Below, in pieces: positions 29,309 to 39,419 of a stretch of DNA of 64,000 nucleotides. Within the stretch, counting starts at the first letter, position 1; every line of letters starts with the position of its first letter. The translations under genes were made by a program, and so were the position numbers. Below the pieces are notes generated by a model. That model was given only the letters and a program-made list of their open reading frames with translations, did not search any database and was not told the origin of the DNA. The stretch comes from Huntiella abstrusa (taxonomy: Eukaryota > Ascomycota > Sordariomycetes > Microascales > Ceratocystidaceae): the NCBI GenBank assembly GCA_025685495.1, contig JAJNMT010000105.1, positions 682,001 to 746,000 on the forward strand, written 5' to 3'.

Positions 29309-30791
29309 TGTTGTACTGGGCGATTTCGATTTTGGCTGCCGCGAAGTACATGGCAGTGTTTAAGCAGTGGCGTTCGGCTGCAGGTGAGGCTACGGAGAAG
29401 ACCACTGAGGCCAGTTTTTGGCCGGGCCGAAGGGATTTGAGTAAGCGGCACTTTCCGCGGGTTTCGACGCCGTTGGATTGTGCAAATTCTTGGTGGAAGT
29501 TATGAAGTTCATAGACTGGCACATGGTGGGCAACAAGCATGCGCCATTTCTCGGGGAAGGTGACTTCGGTCCACCCGAGGGGGCGGAGGTTTGGGAGCCA
29601 GACGTCACGAGTTTCCCATAACATCGATCTGGCTGCTTCGGTTGCGCAGATCACTGTGATGTTACCCTTCCTGTTGTAGTGGGCTCCAATCGCAAGCATT
29701 CTGCGGCCGTTGTTAATCTTGTCACGGATTGCTTTGGGATTGGGGAAGGAGCCTTTCTTGCCTCCTGCACTGATCGTGAGGTGGACATACTGATTGCTGG
29801 TGTGGGAGGGGGGTTTGGGGCTGGCTTTACGGGTGTGGGACACTAGTTGGAATCCCTCTTCGTCCACCTTCTTCTCTTTTTCGGCCTGGAGAGCGGCGCT
29901 TGGGGTGGCGGTGTATGGAGATGTTGCGATGAGCAGCGTGTTGGCACTGGGGAGGGCAGGGGGATCACTTTTGGTCTTCTTCTTGGGTTTGGAGACTTTG
30001 GTCTGGGTTTCCGTGGCCTTGGCTTTGGGTTTCTCTGCTACTTTCTTGTGGTTTGCGGGGTTGGTGGTGTTGCTGGCGGTGGTGTTGTTGGTGGTGGTGT
30101 TGGTGGTGGTGTTGGTGGTGGTGTTGGTGGTGGTGGACTTCTTGGCCTGTGTGTCAAGGGTAGGTGCCTTGTTCAGAGTGATGGGGGTGACAGCGGTGGT
30201 AGAGGGCTCGGGGATGGGTACGGACACAGACGGTTTGCTGGCGGGAGTGGTGTGCAGGTGCTCCGCCAAATTGACTTCGGGGAGGCCCAGGTTCAGGGTC
30301 AGGGTGTAAACCGCGTTCCAGAGCGGGTGGCGTTCTTTGAGGAAGCCCATGACTGTCACCGCGAGAGTGTGCATTTCTTGGTATGCCTCTGGTGACTCAG
30401 CCATGGGAGGGTCTTCCATGAGGTCCATAGCCTCAAAGAGGGTGGTGCGTCTCCGGGAGGCGCTGATGTGGGCGGGGGGCGAAGACCCGAGTTGGCGCGA
30501 GGCATCTGATCTGCACTCGGTGGCGAGTACGGGATCAGTGACTGCCGATGGGAAGAGGTTGAAGTTTACGGTGGTGGCGACTTGTGCGTTGGGCTGGTGG
30601 TCGGGGAGTTCGACACTCTCGGCGCGTACGGTTTCCGCGGTCTTGAAGACGGGCGGAGACGCGTCGGCGTCCGAGTCCAGCTCGATACGTGCGCTACGGG
30701 GCGGAGTTCTAGGAGGTTGTTTCGAAGGTTTAAAGAGAGCTTCCTCGGCCTCGGCCTGTGAGTCTCTCAGTTCAGATACGGCGCGCGCCAT
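29301..30791 (-). CDS. LINE-A ORF1 protein
   Basis: 496 residues from the ATG at 30789-30791, the first ATG after the element's 5' end, to the TAA at 29301-29303. The N-terminal half is low complexity (Ser/Pro/Thr) with a TTTN repeat run encoded by a ggtggtggtgtt tandem (about 30071-30130) and a Lys-rich stretch. The C-terminal third (about residues 335-490) is folded-looking and resembles the nucleic-acid-binding ORF1 domain of fungal LINEs: QYVHLTISAGG, then NPKAIRDKINNGRRML and WLPNLRPLGWTEVTFP. It would coat the element RNA. No CCHC zinc knuckle is visible, although many Tad-type ORF1 proteins have them. It ends with ATGTATAA, overlapping the ORF2 start. Confidence 0.85.
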   Translation of the reverse strand: MARAVSELRDSQAEAEEALFKPSKQPPRTPPRSARIELDSDADASPPVFKTAETVRAESVELPDHQPNAQVATTVNFNLFPSAVTDPVLATECRSDASRQLGSSPPAHISASRRRTTLFEAMDLMEDPPMAESPEAYQEMHTLAVTVMGFLKERHPLWNAVYTLTLNLGLPEVNLAEHLHTTPASKPSVSVPIPEPSTTAVTPITLNKAPTLDTQAKKSTTTNTTTNTTTNTTTNNTTASNTTNPANHKKVAEKPKAKATETQTKVSKPKKKTKSDPPALPSANTLLIATSPYTATPSAALQAEKEKKVDEEGFQLVSHTRKASPKPPSHTSNQYVHLTISAGGKKGSFPNPKAIRDKINNGRRMLAIGAHYNRKGNITVICATEAARSMLWETRDVWLPNLRPLGWTEVTFPEKWRMLVAHHVPVYELHNFHQEFAQSNGVETRGKCRLLKSLRPGQKLASVVFSVASPAAERHCLNTAMYFAAAKIEIAQYNNV

Positions 30792-30920
30792 CGTTGTAGG
30801 CCGGCGTGTTGGTAACGGGTGTAGTGTGTTCGTGAAGGTCTACGGCAATACTCGACGCTGATTGGTCAGAGCACGGACGCAGAAAAAATAAAGGAAGAAG
30901 TTTTTGGTCGGAGAGGTCGT

Positions 30921-31830
30921 CATAGAGTCCAATCTGAGGGGCGGCGTCTAGGTTTCCAGAGGGTGGCTACCCTTATCCATCGCTTGTCTGAGTTCGTTGG
31001 CAACAATATCCAGCGGGTGGGCCAGACAGTCGTAGTACCGTTTCATTAGTAGTCGGACTGTGTCCACCGGATCGCGAGCCAACTCAGCATAGAACTGAGC
31101 CTTGGGCCATCTCAACGGGGGCGTCTGACTAAAAGCGTCAGGACACCAAAGGGCTAGGTGTGATATTGTTGAGCGAGGCCAGTCGCAATGGCAGCTGCCG
31201 GACCGAGCCTGTAAACCAACAGACTCCCGCAACATCGCGGTGTTCGCGTGACCAGTTCACAGTCGCGTTAAAAACCGATTCTCACTCGTAGTTAACCTCT
31301 TTCGCAGCTTCGCTGTCTTCCTCCAAGTGATACCCTTCCACAAACCCCTTCCCGGATCCAGCACCGGCCTCCGTACTCTATGAACTCCCCCAGTTCGTTG
31401 CCCTCTCATTCATCTTCTCTCATGCTCATCCCCTCTTGTCCTCAAAACGTTCCACTCCTGATGCGCGGCTGATTGGGCGTATGAAATCGCAGGATCAGTA
31501 TGCGTAGTCTGCGCAATCCGTACCATGATAGCCTTCCATGCTAATGAGATATTTGCTCTGTGGTCAGTGCCTCCTTCTCGCCTGAGTACCTCTTCGTTCA
31601 TATGAAGCGTCATGTTTCGGCCCGCAAGCCAATCCACTACAGCCTCTGCTTCGGCGTCGGCGATCGCTTGCAAGCCCCACCATAGATGGTGGAGGTTGAA
31701 GTCGCCTAAAAGTACTGTTGGGAGACCGAGGTTATCTGGATTTTCCGGGAGATTCATTCTTTGCATGGAAGAGAGGCACGCAGGGGAGGGCTTTGACCTT
31801 GCTGGCTCTATGAGGTGGTATTGGTTCACC
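30921..31830 (-). pseudogene. LINE-2 copy 2, 5' part: endonuclease joined to C-terminal region
   Basis: The frame 31410-31829 reads LLGDFNLHHLWWG (endonuclease motif, about 31690-31730) and then runs directly into MVRIAQTTHTDPAISYAQ, which corresponds to the C-terminal part of LINE-2 copy 1 (MIVRIAAATKTGPLASYPQ at about 12761). The whole RT is missing between. The rest (30948-31235) matches 13125-13350. So this copy has a large internal deletion, or is a chimera. LINE-A was inserted into its C-terminal region. Confidence 0.65.
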
Positions 31831-31974
31831 TTTCCGTTCTACAAATTGCACAAGTAGAAGGGTTGCTTGTCGTTGCGTAAGACTTCCAGAATCTGGGCAT
31901 CAGTTTCCCTGGGTTCAAGAGTCATATAGTCGGGGACAAACTCGATGTGTGACATCATACATTTTAGCATCCTA

Positions 31975-32241
31975 TGTTAGGAGTTACAGCCTAATTAGGC
32001 CTTGCTCTTGCCACTATCGTAACTTGCCACGCTGGAAATCTTTGTTATCATTTGTCAGATGATACAAGGTGATTGTCAGTCACAATGTGCTTGGTGGTCA
32101 TCAGGTAGTCAACGGCCAGCACCGCACATAAAAGGTGCCATTAGCTCGATCCGGCTATTGAGTGGATTATGTTTCTTTATCGAACTCCTTGTTACCTGTG
32201 AATATTGTCCGATTGTAGTGTGACTAAATCGACTCCTCACA
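31975..32241 (+). repeat. LTR family 2, copy 2
   Basis: Starts tgttaggagttacagcc and ends gactcctcaca. It contains cacataaaaggtgc and ctttatcgaactccttgttacctgt, which recur in copies 1, 3 and 4. No target duplication matches (tccta versus tcagt). It may be the 5' LTR of the gag-like sequence that follows at 32449. Confidence 0.65.
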
Positions 32242-32448
32242 TCAGTTCGATCTTGCTTTCCCCAGCAAATTGTTTCTCTAATTATCGTTTTCAATTGTTA
32301 TATACAATCGCGTATCGTTACACATCGCCGATCACCGTTACACGCAGTTACCCATTATTACCATTTTGATGTCTTTCCTACTCACATCCTACTCTCCGGT
32401 GTCCAGTTATTACCTGTTTCGGTCATCACTCAGTCCCACTTTTCATCA

Positions 32449-32860
32449 TGGAGGCTGAAACTTCACTGCCTCAAATGTTTGAGGAGCAGCTCACCGCCAC
32501 CCTCCGCGCCGTCAATGGCCTCAATGGTCTCCAGTAGTATCTTATTGCTAACGGTGCCGACCTACAGATGCCGAATCGCCTCTTCAGGGACCATGCAGCC
32601 CTAACTTTTCCTTCGCGCTCGCGCTCTCGTATCGAGCCCCTCACTCTTCAGGTGACCGTTTCGCTGACTTCCTCACTTACTACCAACAATTCGTGAGCAA
32701 ATGTACCGTCGACCAAGACTTCCCCGGTGCGGAAGTCGAATTCATCGCGGTGGCCCTCAACCGGATGACCTGTCACACCGCTGGTTCTATAACGGTCGAT
32801 GTCAGACAGTGAGCCGGTTGTAAGAGACACATTGCCCATGACCCTTGTATCATGCATTCG
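32449..32860 (+). pseudogene. Retroelement gag-like remnant downstream of LTR2
   Basis: An ATG at 32449 opens a short frame (MEAETSLPQMFEEQLTATL) with a TAG about 30 codons on. In another frame GDRFADFLTYYQQFVSKCT and AEVEFIAVALNRMT look like a Gypsy capsid fragment. The position about 200 bp after an LTR fits gag. It is too decayed for a family assignment. Confidence 0.4.
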
Positions 32861-33323
32861 TTTGGGCTACTATGGGCCATGAAGGATTCGGTTCCTTGCA
32901 AAGTCTTTGTATCCTATTACTGTTTCATATACACTGTGTGGTACCCCGTCACACGACAAGTTAACTCAATAAAGACACGTTTGTTGAATTTTGCTCAATT
33001 TTATAGTAACTAATTTGTACTTCGTTCTGGCGGGTTTCTCTTCTATTCATACCCTCATAACAATTCCATTTATACGCCACCTGTGCCCTACTTTCGGCTC
33101 CACTACGACCTCACGGGACCTTCTGGTACCTCCGACTTTGCTCTCAACTCAACAACGTTCAACACATCGCATATCTCTCTCAATAACCTGTAACTATCCT
33201 TACATATAGTAGCAACACCTTTTTCCGATACAGAGCTGCGACCAAACACCAAAAAGTTTCTGCTTATATTTTTTTCCATTTCTTGACCTCGTTTTGTTTT
33301 GATCCGAGACCTACACCATCGTC
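32861..33323. other. No gene seen
   Basis: AT-rich, no coding frame of note and no recognised repeat. Confidence 0.35.
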
Positions 33324-34575
33324 ATGACGCCGCACTCCAAGGCCGGGGACGCCCGAAAGAGGCCGGCCTATTCTTCCCAGAATCTGTACCGTTCTTTGTC
33401 TGGTCAATTGTCCGAGATAACCCAGGTTCGTTCCACGCACTCTGTCCCGAGGGTCAGTAACTTTGTCCACCTTGCTGACTAAAAGGAACTACATGTTTAC
33501 GATACAGAGGACCCGGACCCAAACTCTGAAGAGTTACTTAACTCTCAAACTCCGGGCCGCCTTTAGTCAACAACCCGTACCAGACCCGACCGTATGGTCA
33601 CCTCGAACATGAACCGCCCCCGCTGAGGCTTGACGGAGGATTTGGAGTTGATTCTACCGCGAGAATATCCTCACCTCCGCCCGAACACGACTGCTCGCCT
33701 CAACTATCACCGGAGCTCCTTTGTAATTGCATAGATTATCTCGCATGTGAATCTCCGCAATGCCGAAGGCATGAAGCAGGTGACCAGCATCTGGATGGCC
33801 GATTTAGATGGATTTGCCGATTTCCTACGCGTTTGCTTCTACCTCCCTCGCGTCAAAACCACGGATGATCAAACTTGGCTCTGGGAGGAGAAGCCGACCC
33901 ATGAGATGTCGCTGTGGCGTGACTCGTACAGGGAGCCACGGATCTCGTTCGAAGAAACCGACAGTGATGGGACCGTCTCCATGATCAAGACTGTCGCCAT
34001 TTAGGCTCCTAATCGTGGTCTTCGGCCCCGTGTATCTAGAGACGACTTACGCCAACGCTTGGAATGGGAGCTTGCCAAAGCCCCAATGCAGGATGTCCAC
34101 ACTGTAATTGGTGCATGTAGGGCCCCGGTGGAGTCTTGCCGTGAATGTACCGGTAACCCGGATGCTACTCGCGCCTTTTCGCCAGGCGCCAGGCGCCAGT
34201 CGTACTTACCGGGCCGAGAGCCAGAAGCAGGATGAAATTGATGGTTTAATTAGGGAGTGGGTACATGCTTCGAATTCAAACTTGGAGCTCAATGTTAGCC
34301 AGGGTATGAAGCATACCGAGGTGGCTGCTGCTTTTGTTGATGCGCGGGAGTTTCTAGAATCGATGAGGAAGGACAAGAAGTTTGATTGTTTGAAGTGGGT
34401 CGTAGCGCCGGATGTAAAGGAGGTGATGGATGGAGTTGGGGGACTTGAGCTGGGTTCGCTGTTTGTGGAAGAGAGACAGAGTTTGAGCGGAAGAGATTTG
34501 TTCTATGGGGTAGAACATTCGGGGGACGAGATCGAGATGTTGTCTGGGCGGCAGAAATACTTCCAGGATACGTAG
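33324..34575 (+). pseudogene. Unrecognised coding remnant
   Basis: From an ATG at about 33324 (MTPHSKAGDARKRPAYSS) coding-like sequence continues through several stops: an 85-codon frame at 33747-34004 (ADFLRVCFYLPRV, then a highly acidic and basic mix) and a 155-codon frame at 34108-34575 (DEIDGLIREWVHASNSNLEL, KFDCLKWVVAPDVKEV). I do not recognise a family. The location between LTR2 copy 2 and other gag-like sequence suggests retroelement debris, perhaps gag, but a decayed host gene cannot be excluded. Confidence 0.3.
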
Positions 34576-34749
34576 CAGAGTAAGCTCAAGGGAGCAATGA
34601 GACAAAGCTTGACGGGGTATGGCCCAATGTTAACCCGCAGGAACCAACCGGTTGAGAAGCTTACTACTCCACGTCAACCTCCCCCGACTCAGCACCAGTG
34701 GAAAACTTCGACTACTCGGAGTCTCCGTCTTGATCTGCCGCGTATGCGG

Positions 34750-34906
34750 TGTCAAGGGCTAGTCTTAAATGAGATGTTAAATGCAAGAAACAGAGGCTTT
34801 GTTGAAGAAGAAAGGAGAAAGAACGAAAACCTGCAGAGTGGTCGTTGTTTGGGCTTTATACCAGCCAGGTACTAGGCAAAGCCTAAAGGGGTTGCAAAGC
34901 CTAACA
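34750..34906 (-). repeat. Solo LTR, family 1
   Basis: 157 bp, tgtcaagggctagtctt to aagcctaaca, diverged from the Gypsy A/B LTRs. Flanks tgcgg and tgcaa match at three of five bases, possibly a decayed target duplication. Confidence 0.75.
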
Positions 34907-34911
34907 TGCAA

Positions 34912-35099
34912 TCAATGAGACGATTGTTAACTAAGTCAGGGACGGAATGAATGCTAGTGGCGATTCACTTATCGGGAAGCTACCAAGTGACTCGCACTGG
35001 GGAGATTCTGGGATTTGCTCCGTTCGCGCTCGTCCTGACGGGTTGGATCACGCGGCGCAGGAGATTCCACCTTTACAAATTCTGGATGGATAGCGTCAG
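34912..35099. other. Short unassigned stretch
   Basis: Small frames only. Probably part of the surrounding retroelement debris. Confidence 0.3.
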
Positions 35100-36174
35100 G
35101 TGGATCGCAGTGGAACGGCTTCTTTGCAGTGGACCGTGATGAACTTTGGACTTCGGGAGGGAGCATTTGAACCGGGCAAGACGATAAAGGGTGTGTCGTT
35201 GTTGAATACGACTTGCGATGTGCGGCGCCTCCGGGGCGACGCACGCTCCGCGGCCACTAACCGAGTAACTTGTAGGGATCTTGAGATTTGGATCGCGTGG
35301 GTGGAAAGGTCATTCAGAGAACCTGACTTCGATGTGGAGGGGTTTATGACCCATCCTGAAAGTTTATTAGCTGGCCGGGCTCTCGCATGGTGGCTGCGAT
35401 TGCCGATGGCTACAAGGGACACAGTGGATCCTAATGGCCCAGTCATTACGTTGGGGAACAGGGTTCCTGGTCAAGATTTGGTGATTTTGTGCGATGCTGG
35501 ATGGCAGAATCTGAAGGAGTTGTTACGTCGGTACTGGAGCGCGAACGCGCATAAGTATGATGTTGCTAAATCCAGGGAACCAGAGTATAGCCAACAGTGG
35601 CTGGAAGATGCCAAGCGCTTGATACGTTAGACGTTCGGCGAGCATTGCTCACCGGAGTTGCTAGCCCGTGAACTTTGTCGCGTTGTCCCTGGTATTTTGA
35701 TACGTAACCTTCTTGCGTTTTAAATAGTGAACGACCTACTTACGTGGGAACAACGACCTCTCGACGAGTTATCTTTCTCGACACTCACTGGTCATTTGAC
35801 CCATCTGAATACTTCTTTGACTAAGACCTCTGTCCGAAAAGACAACTCTGCATCTGTCAACTAGGCTGGTAATCCCGGAAGGACCCGCCATCCAGTCCCA
35901 TTTCATACTTCTCGCAATCAGCGCCCAGCTCTGCCTTTATCTAATCTATCTACAGAGGAGGCACCTACATTGAATGCTAATGGTCCACAGTCGCAGCCGC
36001 TAACTGCAGAAGAATTCGAACGCATCTTCAAGGACGTGACTGCGTTTCTTGACATCACCGGTCTCATCCAGCAAGAAGTCCGGTCGTTCTTAGCTCTTAA
36101 GCGAAAGGGCATGAGAAGCTGGTACTGCTCCGGTCAAGGCAATGCCCAATTTTGCGGTGTGAATTATCTTGATG
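35100..36174 (+). pseudogene. Retrotransposon gag-like remnant
   Basis: An open frame from 35100 to 35630 (176 codons) reads CRDLEIWIAWVERSF, LLAGRALAWWLRLPMATRD and LKELLRRYWSANAHKYDVA. The pattern of Trp-rich helices followed by a tail is like retrotransposon Gag capsid regions. After the TAG the homologous-looking sequence goes on (ELLARELCRVVPGIL) and a Pro/Gln-rich part follows to 36174, where a solo LTR interrupts. The family is not certain, and an ancient domesticated gag is possible but not supported. Confidence 0.4.
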
Positions 36175-36327
36175 TGTTAGGGTTTGCAACCCTCTAGACT
36201 TTGCCTGGTACCTGGTATAAATCCCAGGCGGCCCCCACCCTGCAGAGTTTTCGTTCTTCTCCTTTCTTCTTTAACAAAGTCTCTGTTTTCTTGCGTTTAA
36301 CGTCTAATTTAAGACTAGCCCTTAACA
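36175..36327 (+). repeat. Solo LTR, family 1 (plus orientation)
   Basis: 153 bp, tgttagggtttgcaaccc to agcccttaaca, very close to the LTRs of Gypsy A and B. The flanks tgatg and catca are inverted, not direct, so no target duplication is visible. Confidence 0.85.
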
Positions 36328-36344
36328 CATCACAGCCTTCATCA

Positions 36345-36645
36345 GTGAGGGGTCAATGGATTCACACAGAATCGGACAGTCAAGACAGATTACAAGGAGT
36401 TCGACGAAGAAGTAGACTAAACTAATCAATCAGGTCGAGCCGGTAGTGGCCCTTTATACCACGGTGCTCGCCCTCAAACACACCGTATCATTTCCTGAGT
36501 TCTTTGATGATGACGCCAAAGGACTTGTGGTGGCGAACGATGACGAGCTGCTACCTAAGCGTGGCGACGAACGATGTCATAGCCTTCAGCGTGGCAAGGA
36601 AATGTGTAAGCGTGGCGAGGAAAGATGTGACGAGGACCGATGATG
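36345..36645 (-). repeat. LTR family 2, partial copy, inverted
   Basis: Reverse complement matches LTR2 copy 1 from gacatcatc onward: catctttcctcgccac, ttcgccaccacaagtcctttg, ctgattgattagtttagtct, ctgtccgattctgtgtga. The first 30 or so bases are missing. Confidence 0.7.
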
Positions 36646-36856
36646 TCATGAGATGGTCGGGATTCTTCTTGGACCAACGGATGAGCTTTAAAGAACACGT
36701 CCTCCAAACAGCAACACGTGCGTTCATGAGCATGGGTAAGATCGCAAGCATTAGTAGGGGTCTCCATTCTAAATCAGTCAAACTTCTCTACAACACTTGC
36801 ATAGCTCCTACTATGGAGTATGGTGCAGTGGTGTGGTAGAAAGAGGGTCAACCGAT

Positions 36857-37159
36857 GTTAGGGTTTACAACCAGACTAGGCTTTGCCTTTGACTCTATCG
36901 TCACTCGCCGCACTGGAAGCATTTGTCATCATTTGTCAGATGTTACGAAGCGACCAGCGTCAGCGAGATGACCAAGGGTCTGACCGGAGATTACCAGCCA
37001 CCGAGTGGTTGGTGGTCACAAGGGGTCAAGCCGTATCGAGCACACATAAAAGGTGTCATCAGCCCGACTCAGCCATCGAGTGTATTATTGCTTCTCCATC
37101 GAACTCCGTGTTACCTGTTCTTCTCTATCCGAACATTAGTGTGACTCTTGTGACACTGA
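36857..37159 (+). repeat. Solo LTR, family 2, copy 3
   Basis: Starts tgttagggtttacaacc. Shares agatgttacgaag, cacataaaaggtg and cgaactccgtgttacctgt with copy 4. Flanks accga and gccga differ at one position, a likely target duplication. Confidence 0.7.
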
Positions 37160-37770
37160 GCCGATGGTCCTGCAGATGAAAGTACTGCAAAAAGTACAAA
37201 ACCTTGTCTTGAAAGCAATATTAGGTGCATTCCAAGGTTCTTATATCCACGCTATGGAAATTGAAGCAGGACTCCTACCAATTACGGTGAAAATATAACT
37301 GGCAAAACAAAACTACACGTTACGAATTCTCAGCTTCCTAGGACACCATCCTGTCAGATGAAGACTCTCTGTCGAATGTGAGGACTGTGACTCGGGGGCA
37401 AACTTGGCAGCACTGGCCGAAAGCCAGGTAGGCGCAAAGCCTACTATACTGTGCCAAGTTTGTCTTGAGGCGGCACAGAAGTTCATCATGACATGGGAGA
37501 TGGACAGATCTAGATCGGAGTGGTATGCTCCATGACGAAAGCCACTAGAGATTTCCTTCCATATGCAGAAGGGTACTACAGACGAAGTGGCCGAAAGTCA
37601 CAAAATCCGAGTTCGCCAACTGGAGCAGGAACGTTCTCAGATCGTTTATACCGACGGATCAAAGGAAGGGAATCGAAGTTCGTGGACTTTCTTCCACCAG
37701 AACTCACGCATAAAATTAAGCAATGCAATGAGTAGTGGAGTGGAGATAGCCGACTGCGAATGCTGGGCAG

Positions 37771-38128
37771 TTTTTTTTTTTTTTTTTAATCATTACTCTC
37801 ATGCAGGCCTTAGCCTATGGAGAGACTTTCTGTATTTCAGGACATCTAAGTTCAACCTATGCTAGTACCAATCTAATCTGTAGACACCTAATATCCTCCA
37901 ACCCAGTATATAGCAACCCGAATCCTAGCACCCCGACCCGACCCCAAGTTAGAAGACCCTCCACAGACCGGACAGTTAGTTCCAGCTTACACTAAGTTAC
38001 AAAGGTGCAGTCGCCAGGTGCAACCTTGAACTTAGTGTTCACTGGTTTGACCCGAGCAGGAATCGAACCTGCTACTTCTTCCATACAGAAGAAGTACACC
38101 CAGCGCTTAACCACTGCGCCATCGGGGC
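37771..38128 (-). mobile_element. tRNA-derived SINE, copy 2, with poly(A) tail and 11-bp target duplication
   Basis: Minus strand. The tRNA-like head at 38050-38128 has box A (gcgcagtggttaagcgc) and box B (ggttcgattcc); the body matches copy 1, and a 17-nt poly(A) appears as T at 37771-37787. The direct repeat atgctgggcag lies at 37760-37770 and 38129-38139. It was inserted in the RNase H part of LINE-4. About 358 bp including the tail. Confidence 0.9.
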
Positions 38129-38903
38129 ATGCTGGGCAGTTATCCAAGCTGTAAGATATCTCCAAGGCAAACAAGGGAAGAAATTCGTTTTCGTTGATTC
38201 TCAAGCCGCAATCCATAGACTTCAAGGCACCAACTACTCTTCTCAGAAACCAAGGGAGTTCGAGACTAAAGACATCACAGCAGGTCAAAAAAAGCGTCCG
38301 AGGCAATGAGATAGTAGATCGGGAAGCCAAAAAAGCTCCCACCAGAAGCCCCCGGGGAAGCACTTGGCTTCCATAAACAACATAAAGAGACGGGTAAGAG
38401 AGCAGAGCATCATAGAGTGGGATGCCTCCCTTGACAAAAACTAGGATATCGCGGTTGGAAAGTACTATACTAGCATAGTGCCGACTCGGCCACAATGGAG
38501 CACCAAGGGTATCGTGTCAAACGATAACAGAGGCTTCAGTTCCGCTTACTTTAGGTTGAAGTTAGGAAAGGGCTACTATCTACCGTTCTTGAAGAACACG
38601 AAGAAGCGGCAAGATGCAGTCTGCAGGATGTACAGAAGGGACGAAGAAACAGTTGCCCATATACTGCTTGAATGTTCAAGGTTCCGATCGAAAAGGAGAA
38701 AAGCCGCTCTGAAGGTGGTGTGGCAACCTTATTTTTAGAAGGTCTATTCCAGCAGAAATCAGGTAAACTGGCTTTGCTAAACTTTACCAGAGAGACAAGC
38801 TTTGACATGAAGCGGTGGGTGAGTGAAGGTGAAGTGGAGTTGGATGAGGAGATGGACTTGGTGCTGGTGCGGTGTCATACGGGTGGTTTCCAGGAGCTAG
38901 ACT

Positions 38904-39055
38904 TGTTCGGGTTTGCATCCCTTTAGGCTTTACCTAGGACCTGGGATACATCTCAGACAGCCCTCACTCTGCAGAGTTTTCCTTTCTTTCCTTTGCTTCC
39001 TTAACAAAGTCTCTGTTTCTTGCATTTAACGTCTCATTCGTGACAAGCCCTTGAC
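38904..39055 (+). repeat. Solo LTR, family 1, strongly diverged
   Basis: tgttcgggtttgcatccctttaggctt at the start, ttaacaaagtctctgtttcttgcattt near the end. No target duplication seen. Confidence 0.65.
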
Positions 39056-39411
39056 TCGCTAACTATCAATATGACGACCTAACCCGGCAAGTCTAATCAC
39101 AAAGGTGTTGTCCTATGGGCCAGTCCCGCGAGGTGAGGAGATGCGAGTGCATCACGCCAAGGAGCCCTCCTATGACCAACTTAGAGCCTTGTGACGAACA
39201 CCAGGAGGGGCTTGACGATGCATGTCTTGTGAAACCTTCCCGCAAAACTTTGACATCTTCGTGGGCGTCCAAATAAATCAACTTTTTCCAGTGGGTGTCG
39301 GCTTGCGGGTTGGATCCAGTGAATGAGCGGGAGCGGCATACAACACTCTTGTCGGTTGAAGAATTCCTTTGAAGCCCCAGGCTCTGAGGCCTTGCGGGTG
39401 GCCTGACAGCT
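39056..39411. other. Unassigned stretch
   Basis: A minus-strand open frame (39093-39428) contains KKLIYLDAHEDVKVLREGF, which I do not recognise. No host gene is supported. Confidence 0.3.
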
Positions 39412-39419
39412 ACTCCCAC

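Larger units (their letters stand above)
25109..30905 (-). mobile_element. LINE-A, full-length Tad-like non-LTR retrotransposon, apparently intact
   Basis: Flanked by the 15-bp direct repeat ggtcggagaggtcgt (25094-25108 and 30906-30920). The 3' end carries a poly(A) tail seen as 12 T at 25109-25120. In element orientation there is a 5' UTR of about 114 nt, ORF1 (29301-30791), ORF2 (25313-29308) and a 3' UTR (25121-25312). Both ORFs are open throughout. The endonuclease, RT, RNase H and CCHC finger order fits the Tad group of fungal LINEs. The clean duplication and intact frames indicate a recent insertion. Its tail is found alone at 17867-17979 and, diverged, near 40820 and 42230. Confidence 0.92.
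36646..38903 (+). pseudogene. LINE-4 remnant: RT thumb, RNase H, zinc finger (split by LTR2 and SINE)
   Basis: Read in order across the insertions: RT-thumb region WSGFFLDQRMSFKEHVLQ and YNTCIAPTMEYGAVVW (36655-36837), LTR2 (36857-37159), linker LQKVQNLVLKAILGAF (from about 37185), RNase H start IVYTDGSKEGNRSS (about 37640-37680) to CECWAV (37770), SINE 2 (37771-38128), then RNase H continuation IQAVRYLQGKQGKKFVFVDSQAAIHRL (from 38140), and a finger-like CRMYRRDEETVAHILLEC (about 38620-38673), in which the second Cys of the usual CxxC has become Tyr. Stops and shifts show decay. This copy is useful as an outline of what the insertions broke. Confidence 0.75.

Noticed and set aside
30071..30130. 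Valine/leucine-rich plus-strand protein opposite LINE-A ORF1 (29794-30395)
   Set aside because: It is the reverse reading of the TTTN repeat and GC-rich ORF1. No start context or motif.
36170..36332. Target duplication for the solo LTR at 36175
   Set aside because: The flanks tgatg and catca are reverse complements of each other, not direct repeats.
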